Assembly: GCF_947496385.1 (NCBI RefSeq)
Contig: NZ_CANMCP010000001.1
Location: 558,001-622,000 of the forward strand
Origin: an uncultured Croceicoccus sp.
Lineage (GTDB): Bacteria; Pseudomonadota; Alphaproteobacteria; Sphingomonadales; Sphingomonadaceae
DNA length: 64,000 nt
Direction of reading: 5' to 3'
Made by a program: the position numbers and the translations under genes. This document shows positions 1 to 10,700 of the stretch, piece by piece; the first letter of the stretch is position 1, and every line of letters begins with the position of its first letter. The notes under the pieces were generated by a model. That model did not search any database. It was not told where the DNA came from and saw nothing but the letters and a program-made list of their open reading frames with translations.

Positions 1-5
1 TATGC

Positions 6-20
6 TTACCCTATAGGTAA
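6..20. promoter_or_regulatory. Inverted repeat TTACC-N5-GGTAA upstream of MerR gene
   Basis: The arms TTACC (6-10) and GGTAA (16-20) are perfect reverse complements around a 5-base spacer. The site lies ahead of a MerR-family gene, whose regulators bind dyads between or near promoter elements. It could be an operator for this gene or for a divergent gene beyond the left edge. Operator function is inferred only. Confidence 0.35.
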
Positions 21-51
21 ACCATCAGGGCAGGGTTTTTCAACCCCCCAC

Positions 52-77
52 TTTTACGGAGAATGGCCATCGTAAAA
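52..77. promoter_or_regulatory. Wide inverted repeat TTTTACG-N12-CGTAAAA
   Basis: Two 7-base arms, TTTTACG (52-58) and CGTAAAA (71-77), pair perfectly across a 12-base spacer. The arms contain TTTACG/CGTAAA, which resembles known LiuR-type binding half-sites, although those usually have a shorter spacer. The ATG at 63 lies inside the repeat, which argues that translation of the MerR gene starts further downstream. It may be an autoregulatory operator or an RNA hairpin. Confidence 0.4.
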
Positions 78-167
78 CACGCCTTTCCAAACGGCTCGCG
101 ACCCTGCAACAAGGCAACGGACGGGATCGGACGCGGGTTCCGGTATGCGGGAGAGGGGAACGAAAGC

Positions 168-554
168 TTGGCCGACACCAATCCACTGCGCGGCATTCAG
201 GATGTCGCCGACAGTCTGGGCGTGACGACGCGCACGCTGCGCTTTTACGAGGACAAGGGGCTGGTGCAGCCGGTCCGCGTCGGGGGCACGCGCGTGTATG
301 CCCGCCGCGATGTCGCGCGCCTGCAACTGATCCTGCGGGGCAAGCGGCTGGGTTTCTCGCTCCGGGAGATCGAGGAATTTCTCGATCTGTACGACGCCGA
401 TCCGCAACATGTCGAACAGATGCGCCGGCTCGCCGAACGCTGCGCCGAAAGGGTCGAGGAGCTCGAGGCGCAGCGCGTCGCACTCGATCAGACGCTGCGC
501 GAACTGAAGGAAATGGAGAAGCAGGCCCGCGCCCGCATACCCGAGGGGGAGTGA
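168..554 (+). CDS. MerR-family transcriptional regulator, LiuR-like
   Basis: This 128-residue protein has an N-terminal MerR winged helix (about residues 5-75, with TTRTLRFYEDKGL and RLQLILRGKRLGFSL) and a C-terminal coiled coil (about 80-122) for dimerisation. No metal-binding cysteine cluster is present. The RGKRLGFSL...DLYD pattern matches the LiuR type, which controls branched-chain amino-acid and acyl-CoA breakdown genes in proteobacteria. I chose the TTG at 168 because GAGAGGGG lies 9 bases upstream and homology begins just after it. An in-frame ATG at 63 would add 35 residues that look unlike the family and would sit inside a palindrome. The target genes are not visible next to it. ETF-QO at 56423 carries a comparable dyad upstream, which may or may not be related. 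Confidence 0.8.
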   Translation: MADTNPLRGIQDVADSLGVTTRTLRFYEDKGLVQPVRVGGTRVYARRDVARLQLILRGKRLGFSLREIEEFLDLYDADPQHVEQMRRLAERCAERVEELEAQRVALDQTLRELKEMEKQARARIPEGE

Positions 555-564
555 CGCCCGCGGT

Positions 565-1431
565 TCACGTAGTCCGCCGTCCATGCTTCGTATCGGTGGG
601 GCGGCCCATAACCAGCTCGCTCTCCAGATAGGCGACGAGCGCGGCGTAATAATCGTTGAGGAAAGCGGCGTCGTCCTCGCCATCGTCGGGGATTTCCGCC
701 TTGGCCCGGATGGTGGCGGCGACGCGCGAAATGCTGTCCTCCCGCCCCTGGCGCAGCACTTTTTCGAGCGTCTGCAATTCATATATCCCGTAAAGCCGGA
801 GCGCGCGTTCGTCGAAATGGCGCCGTGGCCCGGCATCCTGCGTCGCGGCGAGATCGGGCAGCAGCCGGGCCTCGGGCACATGCACCACCCATGTCCCGGC
901 GAGCAGGTCGCCGATCCGCATCCGGTCGCGATTGAGCAGCGGGAAAAACAGGAAAAGCCCGCTCCACGCGAGGCCAAGCAGGCCGATCAGCGCGTCGAGA
1001 TCGCTCGTCGCGGCCTCCACCGCCAAAAATTGCAGGGGGAGAAACACCTCGATCTCGCGCATGGCATTGCGCACGACGACCGCCCCGCCGGTGAGCCGGG
1101 CACCGTCGCGCGCCACCACGCGCAGCTTCATCAGCCGTTTGCCCGGCGTCGCGCCGCGCTGACCGCTCTCGAACCCGATGAACCAGAAATTGCGGAGCAG
1201 GAAGAACCCGATCAGCCAGATGATCGCCGCCGCTTCGCCGCCGCCGCCCGACAACACCGCCGAGGCCAGGATCGTCAGGGTGATGAGCGCCACCACGATG
1301 ATCGCGGCATCGATGGCAAAGGCGATCGCACGCTCCGACCCGCCCGCGAGCCGCAGGCGCAGGTTCACCCCCTCCGGCGTGACGAAATCGCGGGTGCGCG
1401 AGCGATGGCGATGGGGGCGGGTCAGGCTCAT
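565..1431 (-). CDS. RDD-family membrane protein
   Basis: The protein has 288 residues with an RDD domain. After a basic N-terminus come a hydrophobic segment around residues 35-60 (AIAFAIDAAIIVVALITLTI) and further hydrophobic stretches near 68-85 and 140-165. It also has the family signature region GATPGKRLMKLRVV. The C-terminal third is soluble, acidic and helical. RDD proteins are integral membrane proteins of mostly unknown biochemical role; some have been linked to ion exchange. This is the last gene of the six-gene MoxR operon. Its ATG overlaps the stop codon of the SpoIIM-like gene by four bases (ATGA), which suggests coupled translation. I infer that it is part of the same membrane system; no catalytic residue is recognisable. 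Confidence 0.85.
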   Translation of the reverse strand: MSLTRPHRHRSRTRDFVTPEGVNLRLRLAGGSERAIAFAIDAAIIVVALITLTILASAVLSGGGGEAAAIIWLIGFFLLRNFWFIGFESGQRGATPGKRLMKLRVVARDGARLTGGAVVVRNAMREIEVFLPLQFLAVEAATSDLDALIGLLGLAWSGLFLFFPLLNRDRMRIGDLLAGTWVVHVPEARLLPDLAATQDAGPRRHFDERALRLYGIYELQTLEKVLRQGREDSISRVAATIRAKAEIPDDGEDDAAFLNDYYAALVAYLESELVMGRPTDTKHGRRTT

Positions 1432-2447
1432 CGCCGTTCGGCGTCCCCACGCCGCCAGAGGTAGAAATAGCCCGTCCAGAGCAGCAGCATCCCCGCCGCA
1501 ATGGCATAGCGCGCGCCATCTGCGGTCACGAGCTGCCGCCCGATCCCTTCGAGCGCGCCGGCCACGATGAGCATGATGACCACCCCGCCCATGACCGGCC
1601 CGGCGGTGCGTCCGGCCACAACCGCGGCATCCATACGCCGCATCCCGCCGGGAAAGGCGATCGCGCGCCCGATGCGGAACCCCGCCGCCCCGGCAAGCAG
1701 AATCGCGAACAGCTCGGTCGTGCCATGGATCATCAGCCAGCCGGTCAGCTCGAACGCCAGCCCCGCCTTTGCATAGACGGCATAGAACGCGCCGAGGATC
1801 ATCCCGTTATAAAGCAGCAGCAAGGCCGTCGGCGCACCGAAGGCGAAGCCAAGCGCGAAGCAGAACAGCGCCACCTGCGAATTATGGGTGAGGAGATAGG
1901 CGGCGAACACGCTCAACCCGTCCTGCTGCCGGGTGTAGAGCGCGGCGCGCAGCACCTCGGCCGAGGCGCCGGGATTGCGCCCTCCCGCAAGCCCTTCGGG
2001 GATGAGCGCGTAGAACCATGCCGGATCGCCCGTCACCATCGCAAAACCGAGGATCGCACCCATGACGCTCAACACCAGCGCGCCGAGCGTTTCGGGGACG
2101 ATCGCGCGCACCGCACGCGGCCAGCCCGCAGCGAAAAAGCGGCGCAACTGGGCCCGGCCCGTCTCCGGCACGCCATAGACATGGAAATAGGCCCGCGTGG
2201 AAAGCTGTTCGAGAAAGGCGACAAGCGCCGCGTCGAGCGCGGTTTCACGCGCTATGGAAAGCGAGGACAGCGCCGCGCGATACAGCACGGGGAGCGCCAT
2301 CAGCTCCTCGTCCGAAAGGCTGCGGATCGAGCGTTTCTCGATCCTTTGGAGCAGCGCGTCGAGGCGCATCCACTCCGCCTCGCGCGCCTCGCGGAAAAGG
2401 GTGGAATGCGCGCGCGCCGGGGCGGGGGCGGGCAGGGATGCGCTCAC
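1428..2447 (-). CDS. SpoIIM-like (stage II sporulation protein M family) membrane protein
   Basis: This 339-residue protein starts with a soluble helical region (about 1-105) rich in Arg and Glu. Several hydrophobic segments follow between about 115 and 330 (for example LGALVLSVMGAILGFAM and VAAYLLTHNSQVALFCFALGF). This matches the SpoIIM/DUF95 family, which is widespread in bacteria that never form spores, so the name does not imply sporulation. In Bacillus, SpoIIM partners with a peptidoglycan hydrolase complex. In MoxR clusters its role is unknown. The GTG start overlaps the DUF58 stop (GTGA), and the stop overlaps the ATG of the RDD gene. It is probably co-produced with both neighbours. 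Confidence 0.88.
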   Translation of the reverse strand: MSASLPAPAPARAHSTLFREAREAEWMRLDALLQRIEKRSIRSLSDEELMALPVLYRAALSSLSIARETALDAALVAFLEQLSTRAYFHVYGVPETGRAQLRRFFAAGWPRAVRAIVPETLGALVLSVMGAILGFAMVTGDPAWFYALIPEGLAGGRNPGASAEVLRAALYTRQQDGLSVFAAYLLTHNSQVALFCFALGFAFGAPTALLLLYNGMILGAFYAVYAKAGLAFELTGWLMIHGTTELFAILLAGAAGFRIGRAIAFPGGMRRMDAAVVAGRTAGPVMGGVVIMLIVAGALEGIGRQLVTADGARYAIAAGMLLLWTGYFYLWRRGDAERR

Positions 2448-3753
2448 AACCGGTTCTCCCGCTTCATGACAAGATACGCCTCGACCAGCCGCTCGGCCAC
2501 ATTTTCATGCCCGGCCTCGACCACCTCGACGCCAAGCTGGCGCAGCTGCGTGAGGACCAGCAGCCGTTCGCGCAGCAGCGCATCGGCGGTGACCGCCCGC
2601 GCAATATCGTCCGCCGTATCGGGCCGCGCGCCGGCCATGCTCTCCAGCTCCTCATCCCGCAATACGACGACCATCAACACGTGCCTGCGCATGATCTGCG
2701 CGGCGGAGCGCAGCAGGAAGCCTGCCGCGATGGCGTCGGTAAACTCCGTCATCAACACGATGAGCGAACGCCGGTGCACCCGCCCGGACAATTCGGACAG
2801 CGCCAGCGTATAATTGGTCTCCTGCGCGGAATAGTCGATGCGCGCGGCGACCTGCTGCAACTGTGCGAAGGCGGACGGCCCGCCGACGAAACCGCTCGTC
2901 ACCCGGGGCCGCGCGTCAAAGCCGAAGAACGCAACCCGGTCGCCCAGCCGAAGCGCGAGCCAGGCGTTGAGCAATGCCGCCGAAACCGCCCGGTCGATGC
3001 GCGGCATGCCCGCGACGGGGTCGGTCATCTGCCGCCCCGCATCGATGGCAAAGACGATCTGATTGTTGCGTTCGGTGCGATATTCGCGGGCATGCAGCGC
3101 GTGATGCCTGGCCGAGTGTTTCCAGTCGATCGCGCGCCGGTCCATGCCGGGCCGGAATTCGACGAGGCTGTCGAAATCGGACCCTTCGCCGCGCAGCATC
3201 TGCGTGACCATGCCGTTATGCTGAATCCGGTCGAACATGCGCGGTCCGTTGCGCCGGGCGGTTTCGATGTCGGGCAGGACGGCGGTTTCGCCATCCGTAT
3301 GGTGCACCATCTGTTTCCAGCACAGCCCCATCGGCCCGGTCCAGCGCAGCCACACCCGCCGCCCCGCGATCAATCCGCGCCTCTGTGGCCGCAGCGCAAA
3401 CGCAGCGCTCGCCTCGCCAGCCAAAGGGGTGAGCGTGCGGGATGCTCCGTCCACCGCCTCCGCATGTTGGGGAAGGCCGAGTGAAAGCTCCACCGTATCG
3501 GGCGCCTTGCCGGCAAAGCGCAAGGTGACCACCGCGTCGAAAGCATGGCCGACGGACACGGTTTCCGGCATGTCGACATCGACGGATAGCGTTCGGCGCG
3601 ACGGCGCCATGATCGCATCTATCGCCACCAACGCCGCCACCGCGACCGGCCACAAGAGCCCCGCCGCCCATACCCCTGGCCACAACACCGCAATACACAG
3701 CGCCAGCGGAAGCCCCGCCGCCGCCGCAATCAACGCGCGCCGGGTGGGGTAGA

Positions 3754-3757
<4 letters not shown>
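2444..3757 (-). CDS. DUF58 domain-containing protein (MoxR partner)
   Basis: The protein has 437 residues. Two N-terminal transmembrane helices (about 8-50) are followed by a beta-rich region and then the DUF58 domain, seen at [29 protein letters not shown] split around residues 210-240. The remaining C-terminal part resembles a von Willebrand A fold ([11 protein letters not shown] gives a D-x-G/S-type start, although the full MIDAS set is not certain). DUF58 proteins are almost always encoded beside MoxR AAA+ ATPases and are thought to be their substrates or adaptors. The start codon is TTG, overlapping the MoxR stop as TTGA, and the stop overlaps the GTG of the SpoIIM-like gene. Confidence 0.88.
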
Positions 3758-4706
<949 letters not shown>

Positions 4707-4710
<4 letters not shown>

Positions 4711-5996
4711 GACGTCTTCTCCCGTTTCCAGTCATCGAGGGCGCGCGCCGCGGACAGCAGCTCCGCATCGTTGTCCGCCGCCGCGGCACGTGCGGCAAGG
4801 GCGGTGAAATCGTCCCGGCGGTTCATCCGGTCGAGCCGGGCGTCGAGCGCCTCGCCCCGGATATGCGCGGGTATGGCGAACATGCGCCGAGCCTGTAACC
4901 GGATCGCATCGGCATAGCGCGTGCCGAGCCGGTGCGTGCGGTTCGCCTTGCGCATCATGGCGGCGCTGCTGTCGGCGAGCGCGGCCTTGCCGAAGGGCAG
5001 CGCGCGGGCACGTGCCACAGGTTCGCCAAACGGGGCGAGGGCGCGCAGCCCGACCATCCCCATCAGCACGAGCAGGCCGAGCGTCATGGCCAGCAGCGGC
5101 GGTTCGAACAGCAGGCGCAGGGGGCTGGCCGTCACGGCAAAGCCATTGCGCGTGACGTCGAACATCAACATGCCGGTCGCATCGTCCGGGTCTCGCGAAC
5201 CATCCGCCTGCAGGATGTCGAGTAGGGCGAGGGCGGCGCGCGCATTGGCCGCGTCGCGCATGCCGATATTGTTGATGAGATCCGGGTCCGAAAGCACGAA
5301 GAGATGCCCGATCCGGCCCAGCACGATCCCGCCGCGCCCATCGGTGATGAGCGGTTCGAACACGCGGTCGCGGGCATCGGCCGGGGCACCCGGGCGGTCA
5401 CGATCGGCGTTCTCGTCCTCATCGCTCGCGAAACGATCGTTCACCAAGACCTGTAGCATGCGCGGAGCATCGAAGCGGAACTCTTGCGAAAGCCCCGATA
5501 CCGCCAGCGGTTCGCCATTCGTGGCGTGTCGCTCGATATCGTATCGTATCGCCGGGGCGAGCACGGTTTCCGGATCTTCGGCAGGGAGGGGGCCGGGCGT
5601 GCTGGTCCAGCCGTCACGCTCTTTCAGGGGTTCGATCTGCCATTTGGGAAAGACGACGAGCGTGGGCCGGCCCCGGTTCGTGCTTTCCCCAAGATTGGTA
5701 TAGCCGCTTTCGGGGGTGAGGATGAGCAGGCCGTCGCCATCCCATTGCCGGTCGTTGCGGACCAGCACGGGCGCCCGCCCCGTCGCCTCCGCCAACAGGA
5801 ACAGCCCGCGAAACCCCACCGCGCTATTCGAAAGCGCATTGGCCCGCCCGTTATCCAGTCCCCGCCGTTCGGGCGCATAGGCCGCCAGCAGCAGGAGCAG
5901 CACGAAGCCCAGCACCCCCGCCGCGACGAGCAGGACGACGGCCCCCCGGCGAAAGGGGCTGCGTTGCGCCGTATGGCCGATGGCGATGTCGCTCAT
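4707..5996 (-). CDS. DUF4350 domain-containing membrane protein
   Basis: The protein has 429 residues with an N-terminal transmembrane helix at about 18-42 ([21 protein letters not shown]). A large extracytoplasmic DUF4350 region follows, starting at [20 protein letters not shown], with the common [17 protein letters not shown] pattern. A second membrane helix lies near residues 305-325 ([20 protein letters not shown]), and a helical cytoplasmic tail ends the protein. DUF4350 is a recurrent partner in MoxR/DUF58 operons and has a glutamine-amidotransferase-like fold without known activity. Its ATG overlaps the stop of the DUF4129 gene (ATGA). Biochemical function is unknown. Confidence 0.82.
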
Positions 5997-6694
5997 CGCG
6001 CGTTATCCGAGGGGAGGGCGAAGCCGGCATAGGCATCCCGCGCCCGGCTCCAGTCCGACAGCGACAGCGCCCGCCCACCGAACAGGCTGCGTTCGACGAG
6101 GCCCGCGATCTGCGCGAACGCGCCGCGCGCCGCGGGGGGAAGGGCAGGCGCCCCGGCAAGATCGCGGCTGGTCGAGGACGGGCGCACCGCGCCGGGCCGC
6201 CACCGGGCGATATCCTCCACGCTGCGCAGGAGTAGCCGATGCACCGCCTCGCCATAGCGGCCATCGGCGGCGAGCCGATCCGCCTCGTTCAGCCAGGCGC
6301 GGGCCGGCTCCTCCGCCGGGGTCCAGCCCTCGTCATCCTCCGTGCCCGCATCGCGCCCCGCGCGCCGGGGCCAACGCCACGCCCCCGAGCGAATGCGCGC
6401 CGCCACGATCCACACGGCGAGGATCGCAAGCGCCGCGAGCAGCACCACGAGCAGCACACGTGCATAGGGCGCCTCCGGAAGCCATGAAAACAGCCACATG
6501 ATCCCGGCGCCGATCGTTTCCAGCGCATCGGCAATGGCGCGCCCCACCGCGCGAAGCCATTCGGGCGTCGTGGGCGGCTCGGTCGCCGGGTCGAAGGAGA
6601 ATTGAACCTCGCCCCCGTTCACGAGTTCGCGATGCGCCTCGCGAAATGTCGCGTCGCCCATCGACGGGTCGGGCGCCCCTGATGCTGATGCCAT
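5993..6694 (-). CDS. DUF4129 domain-containing membrane protein, first gene of the MoxR operon
   Basis: This protein of about 233 residues has one clear transmembrane segment (ARVLLVVLLAALAILAVWIVAAR) near the middle and a C-terminal DUF4129 region (AWLNEADRLAADGRYGEAVHRLLLRSV and the following helices). DUF4129 is often fused to transglutaminase-like domains or found beside them in MoxR clusters, but no transglutaminase gene is present here. The start is uncertain. I used the ATG at 6694 (MASASG); in-frame ATGs at 6730 and 6742 are alternatives, with a GAGG close to 6730. It opens the operon and is divergent from the YciC-like gene, so the promoter should lie in about 6695-6866. Confidence 0.75.
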   Translation of the reverse strand: MASASGAPDPSMGDATFREAHRELVNGGEVQFSFDPATEPPTTPEWLRAVGRAIADALETIGAGIMWLFSWLPEAPYARVLLVVLLAALAILAVWIVAARIRSGAWRWPRRAGRDAGTEDDEGWTPAEEPARAWLNEADRLAADGRYGEAVHRLLLRSVEDIARWRPGAVRPSSTSRDLAGAPALPPAARGAFAQIAGLVERSLFGGRALSLSDWSRARDAYAGFALPSDNAR

Positions 6695-6866
6695 GAAAAA
6701 CGCGCCCCGATGGTCTGTGGTCCGGCCCATGCACCTCGCCATCGGCGCAGAGTAGCCGATGCCGCGCCGGGTTCAAGTGTGGGCGGCACACGCCCCGCCG
6801 CAATTATCGCTGGACAGCCGGCAGCCTGCTTGGCACCCGATGGGGATTATCTTGGGGGAGCGGCGC

Positions 6867-7664
6867 GTGACGGACGAAATGGCGGTCGGGGACTATCGGA
6901 CGCAGGGGCATCTTTCCATTGGCGACGCGCTGAAATCCGTGCCGCGTGCGTTGCGCCGCGATGGTGCGACCCTGCTTGCTCTCACGCTCGTTTTCGGGGC
7001 GGTGCCTCTTTTCGTGTGGAGCCTGTTCGAGGCGCGCATTGCCGGCGGGCTCGGCGATGATGACGGGTACGGGGTCATCGGCGCGGTGGCGATCGCCTAT
7101 CTCGTGAACCTCGCCTCCTATCTCCTGGTGCAGGCCGCGCTGGTGCAGGCGAGCTACCGGTCGCTGCGCGGGGAGCGTGCGGCGTTCGGGCAGAGCATCG
7201 CCGGTGCCGCCTCGGTCGTGCTGCCGCTGCTCGGTTTCCTCATCCTCTACATATTGGGCATTTTCGGCGGGTTCATGCTGTTCATCGTGCCGGGGATCGT
7301 GCTCATCGTCATGTGGTCGGTCGCGGTGCCCGCCCTCGTGCTCGAACGCAGCGGCGTGATCGGGGCGTTCGGCCGCAGCCGCCGGCTGACGAAGGGGCAT
7401 CGCTGGTCGATTTTCGGACTGTTCCTGCTGTTGTTCGTGGCGTCGATGGTCGGGGGCGGCATTCTGGGCGCCGCGATCGTGATGTTAACGGGGGCACCGG
7501 ACGCGATATCGGGATCGGGTTTGTGGGTGGCCGCCGCGATCAATGGCCTGATTACCGGTCTCGTCAACATGGTCGGCGCGATCCTCGTGACCGCGCTCTT
7601 CATACAATTGCGCGAATTGGAGGAAGGGCCGGATGTGGCGGAGCTGGAGGATATCTTTTCCTGA
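6867..7664 (+). CDS. YciC-like / glycerophosphodiesterase membrane-domain-like integral membrane protein
   Basis: The protein has 265 residues and about six hydrophobic segments, including ATLLALTLVFGAVPLFVW, a second near residue 70-100 and GFLILYILGIFGGFMLFIVPG. The motif SRRLTKGHRW in the middle is typical of the membrane domain shared by YciC, DUF975 and glycerophosphoryl diester phosphodiesterase membrane proteins. No catalytic domain is attached. I chose the GTG at 6867 because GGGGGAG lies 6 bases upstream; an ATG at 6759 would add 36 residues unlike the family. The gene is divergent from the MoxR operon and ends in a strong hairpin. Function is unknown, possibly related to membrane integrity. 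Confidence 0.75.
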   Translation: MTDEMAVGDYRTQGHLSIGDALKSVPRALRRDGATLLALTLVFGAVPLFVWSLFEARIAGGLGDDDGYGVIGAVAIAYLVNLASYLLVQAALVQASYRSLRGERAAFGQSIAGAASVVLPLLGFLILYILGIFGGFMLFIVPGIVLIVMWSVAVPALVLERSGVIGAFGRSRRLTKGHRWSIFGLFLLLFVASMVGGGILGAAIVMLTGAPDAISGSGLWVAAAINGLITGLVNMVGAILVTALFIQLRELEEGPDVAELEDIFS

Positions 7665-7727
7665 GGCCCGGCGTTCTTACCCCAGCCGCGGGCATTCCGG
7701 GTGACAGCGCCTGCATCGCCAATGTGA

Positions 7728-7762
7728 AAAGCGCCGCATCCCCCATCGGGACGCGGCGCTTT
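7728..7762. terminator. Strong bidirectional terminator hairpin
   Basis: AAAGCGCCGC (7728-7737) pairs perfectly with GCGGCGCTTT (7753-7762), and an inner TCCC/GGGA extends the stem. The A-run on one side and T-run on the other make it work on both strands. It sits between two convergent genes, the YciC-like gene and putA, where a shared terminator is expected. Confidence 0.9.
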
Positions 7763-7784
7763 CCGTAGGCTCCGGTGCGTGCGA

Positions 7785-10700
7785 TCAGCCCAGCATCATC
7801 AGGCTGGCATTGCCGCCCGCCGCGGTGGTGTCGATGGAGGTGGATACCTCCTCCAGCATCCAGTCCACGTGCCATGCCCCGCCTTCGAGACATTCGCGTG
7901 GGGTCGCCGCCTGGGTGAGCAGGATCGGCCCGTCCATCTTCGCGATTTCGCGTTGCAGCGCCTTGACCCTGTCGGCATCGCCTTCGATGAGCGCGCCGGC
8001 AAAGCCCAGGCCAAGATCCTGCGACACGTGGCGCCGCACGCTTTGCGGCAGGTCGGTGGGTAGCTCCACCTCGCTGTCGAAAACGGCCACGCCGCCCGCC
8101 GCGATCACGGCGGCAAGTTGCCCCAGCATGCCGCGCCGCGTTTCGGGCAGGCAAAGGATGCGGCCCCGGCTGTGGAGGGCATAGAGGTTCTGCTCGCCTA
8201 CCGGGCCGGGCAGTTCCAGCTCCACGCCGAGCGCCGATTGCCAGCCATAGGTCTTGGCCCGGCGCGCGGTGCCCTGCTCGCCATTTTCATGGAGCCATTT
8301 GCCGTAATCGAGCAGCGCCGTATCGCCGCGCACGGCAAAGGGATGCTCCATCACCGGCGGATTCTTGACCAGCCGGCGAAGGTAGAGCGGCCCGCCCGCC
8401 TTCGGCCCGGTGCCCGAAAGCCCGCGGCCCCCGAACGGCTGCACGCCGACGATGGCGCCGATCTGGTTGCGATTGACGTAGACATTGCCGACCTTGATCC
8501 GCTTCACCACGTGGGCGACGCGCTCGTCCATCCGCGTGTGCAGGCCGAAGGTCAGGCCATAGCCTGTATCGTTGATCGCATCGATCATCGCGTCGAGCTG
8601 ATGCGCCTTGAACCGCACGACGTGCAGGACCGGGCCGAACACCTCGCGGGTCAGCATCGCCATGTTGTCGATCTCGATGATCGTGGGCGCGACGAACGTG
8701 CCGTGGGCGGTATCGTCCGGCATGGAAAGGCGATGCACCCGGCATCCCTTGGCTTCCATCTCGGCGATGTGCTTTTCGATGCCGTCCTTCGCCTCGGCGC
8801 TGATGACCGGGCCGATATCGTTGCCGATCCGGTCGGTCGAGCCGATGCGCAATTCCTGCAAGGCACCCTTCAACATGTCGAGCGTGTTGTCCGCAATCGA
8901 ATCCTGAAGACACAGCACGCGAAGCGCCGAACAACGCTGTCCAGCGCTGTCGAAGGCGGAACCGATGACATCGCCCACGACCTGCTCGGGAAGCGCGGTG
9001 GAATCGACGATCATCGCGTTCTGCCCGCCGGTTTCCGCGATAAGCGGGATCGGCTTGCCCTCGGGCGAAAGCCGGTCGGCGAGCTGTTTCTGAATGATGC
9101 GCGCGACTTCGGTGGAGCCTGTGAACATCACGCCCGCCACCTCCGGCGACCCGATGAGCGCGGCGCCCGTTTCGCCAAACCCCGGCATCAGTTGCAGTGC
9201 ATCGCGCGGGATGCCCGCCTCGTGCAGCATGCGCACCGCTTCGGCAGCGATGAGCGGGGTTTCCTCCGCCGGTTTCGCCACGACCGTGTTCCCGCCGATC
9301 AACGCCGCGGCAACCTGCCCGGTGAAGATCGCCATGGGGAAGTTCCACGGGCTGATGCAGACCACAGGGCCGAGCGGCTTCTGACCCTCATCGAAAATCT
9401 CGCGCGCCTGCATCGCGTAATAGCGCAGGAAGTCGATCGCCTCGCGCACCTCGGCAATGCCGTTGAGCACGGATTTCCCCGCCTCCCGCACCAGCAGGCC
9501 GAGCAGTTCGGGCATGCGTTCCTGCATCGCGTCAGCCGCACGTTCGAGCATGTCGGCGCGGGTGGAGAGCGGCACCTCGTTCCATTTGGACGCCGCGGCC
9601 CGCGTCATTGCCGCCTGCGCGATTTCGGGGGAGGCGACCCGCATGTGGCCCACCACGTCGCGGTGGTCGGCAGGGTTGAGCACCTCGACAGGATCGCTCG
9701 TGTCGCCGTCGGCAAAGGCGGTCCATGTCCGCTTCGCGCTGGCGATCATCGCGTCGGTCATGGTGGCAAGGTCACGCTCGTCCGAGATGTCCATCCCGTC
9801 GGAATTGCGCCGCTCGCCATAAATGTCCTTCGGCAGCGAAATACGATCGTGCAGCCGGCCCGGCATGGGCATGTCGCGCACGATCTTCACCGGATCGACG
9901 ACCAGCTCGGACGCCGGGACCGCGGGATCGGAAATACGATTGACGAAGGACGAATTCGCCCCGTTTTCGAGCAGGCGCCGCACCAGATAGGCAAGCAGCG
10001 TTTCATGCGTGCCGACAGGTGCGTAGATGCGGCAGGGCCGGTTCAGCTTGTCCGGACCGACGACCTGTTCATAGAGCGGTTCGCCCATGCCGTGCAGGCA
10101 CTGAAACTCGTAATCGCCGAATTCGAAATCGTCCGGCCCCGCCATGTGATAGATCGCGGCCAATGATTGCGCGTTATGCGTCGCGAATTGCGGGAACACG
10201 ACATCCTTGTGCTCCAGCAGTTTTTTCGCGCAGGCGAGGAAGGACACGTCGGTGTGCAGCTTGCGCGTGAACACGGGGAAATCGTCCAGCCCCTCGACCT
10301 GGCTCTGCTTGATCTCCGCATCCCAGTAGGCGCCCTTGACCAGCCGGATCATGATGCGGCGGTCGGACCGCTTGGCAAGGTCGATGATCCAGTCGAGCAC
10401 GTAGAACGCCCGCTTCCCGAACGCCTGCACCACGAAACCCAGCCCGTTCCACCCGGCAAGGTCGGGATGCACGGCCAGCGATTCCAGAATGTCGAGCGAG
10501 AGTTCGAGCCGGTCCGCTTCCTCCGCATCGATGTTGAGACCGATGTCGTAATGTTTCGCAAGGCGCGCGAGTTCGATCACCTTGGGCAGCATCTCGTCCA
10601 TGACGCGGTCGGCCTGCGCACGTTCGTAGCGTGGGTGGAGCGCCGACAGCTTGATCGAAATGCCCGCGCCTTCGTAGATGCCGCGACCGTTCGCCGCCTT

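Noticed and set aside
63-167. ATG at 63 as the MerR start
   Set aside because: It would lie inside a perfect inverted repeat and adds residues not found in the family. The TTG at 168 has a better ribosome site.
1428-2447. A sporulation role for the SpoIIM-like protein
   Set aside because: The family is common in non-sporulating bacteria and no other sporulation genes are present.
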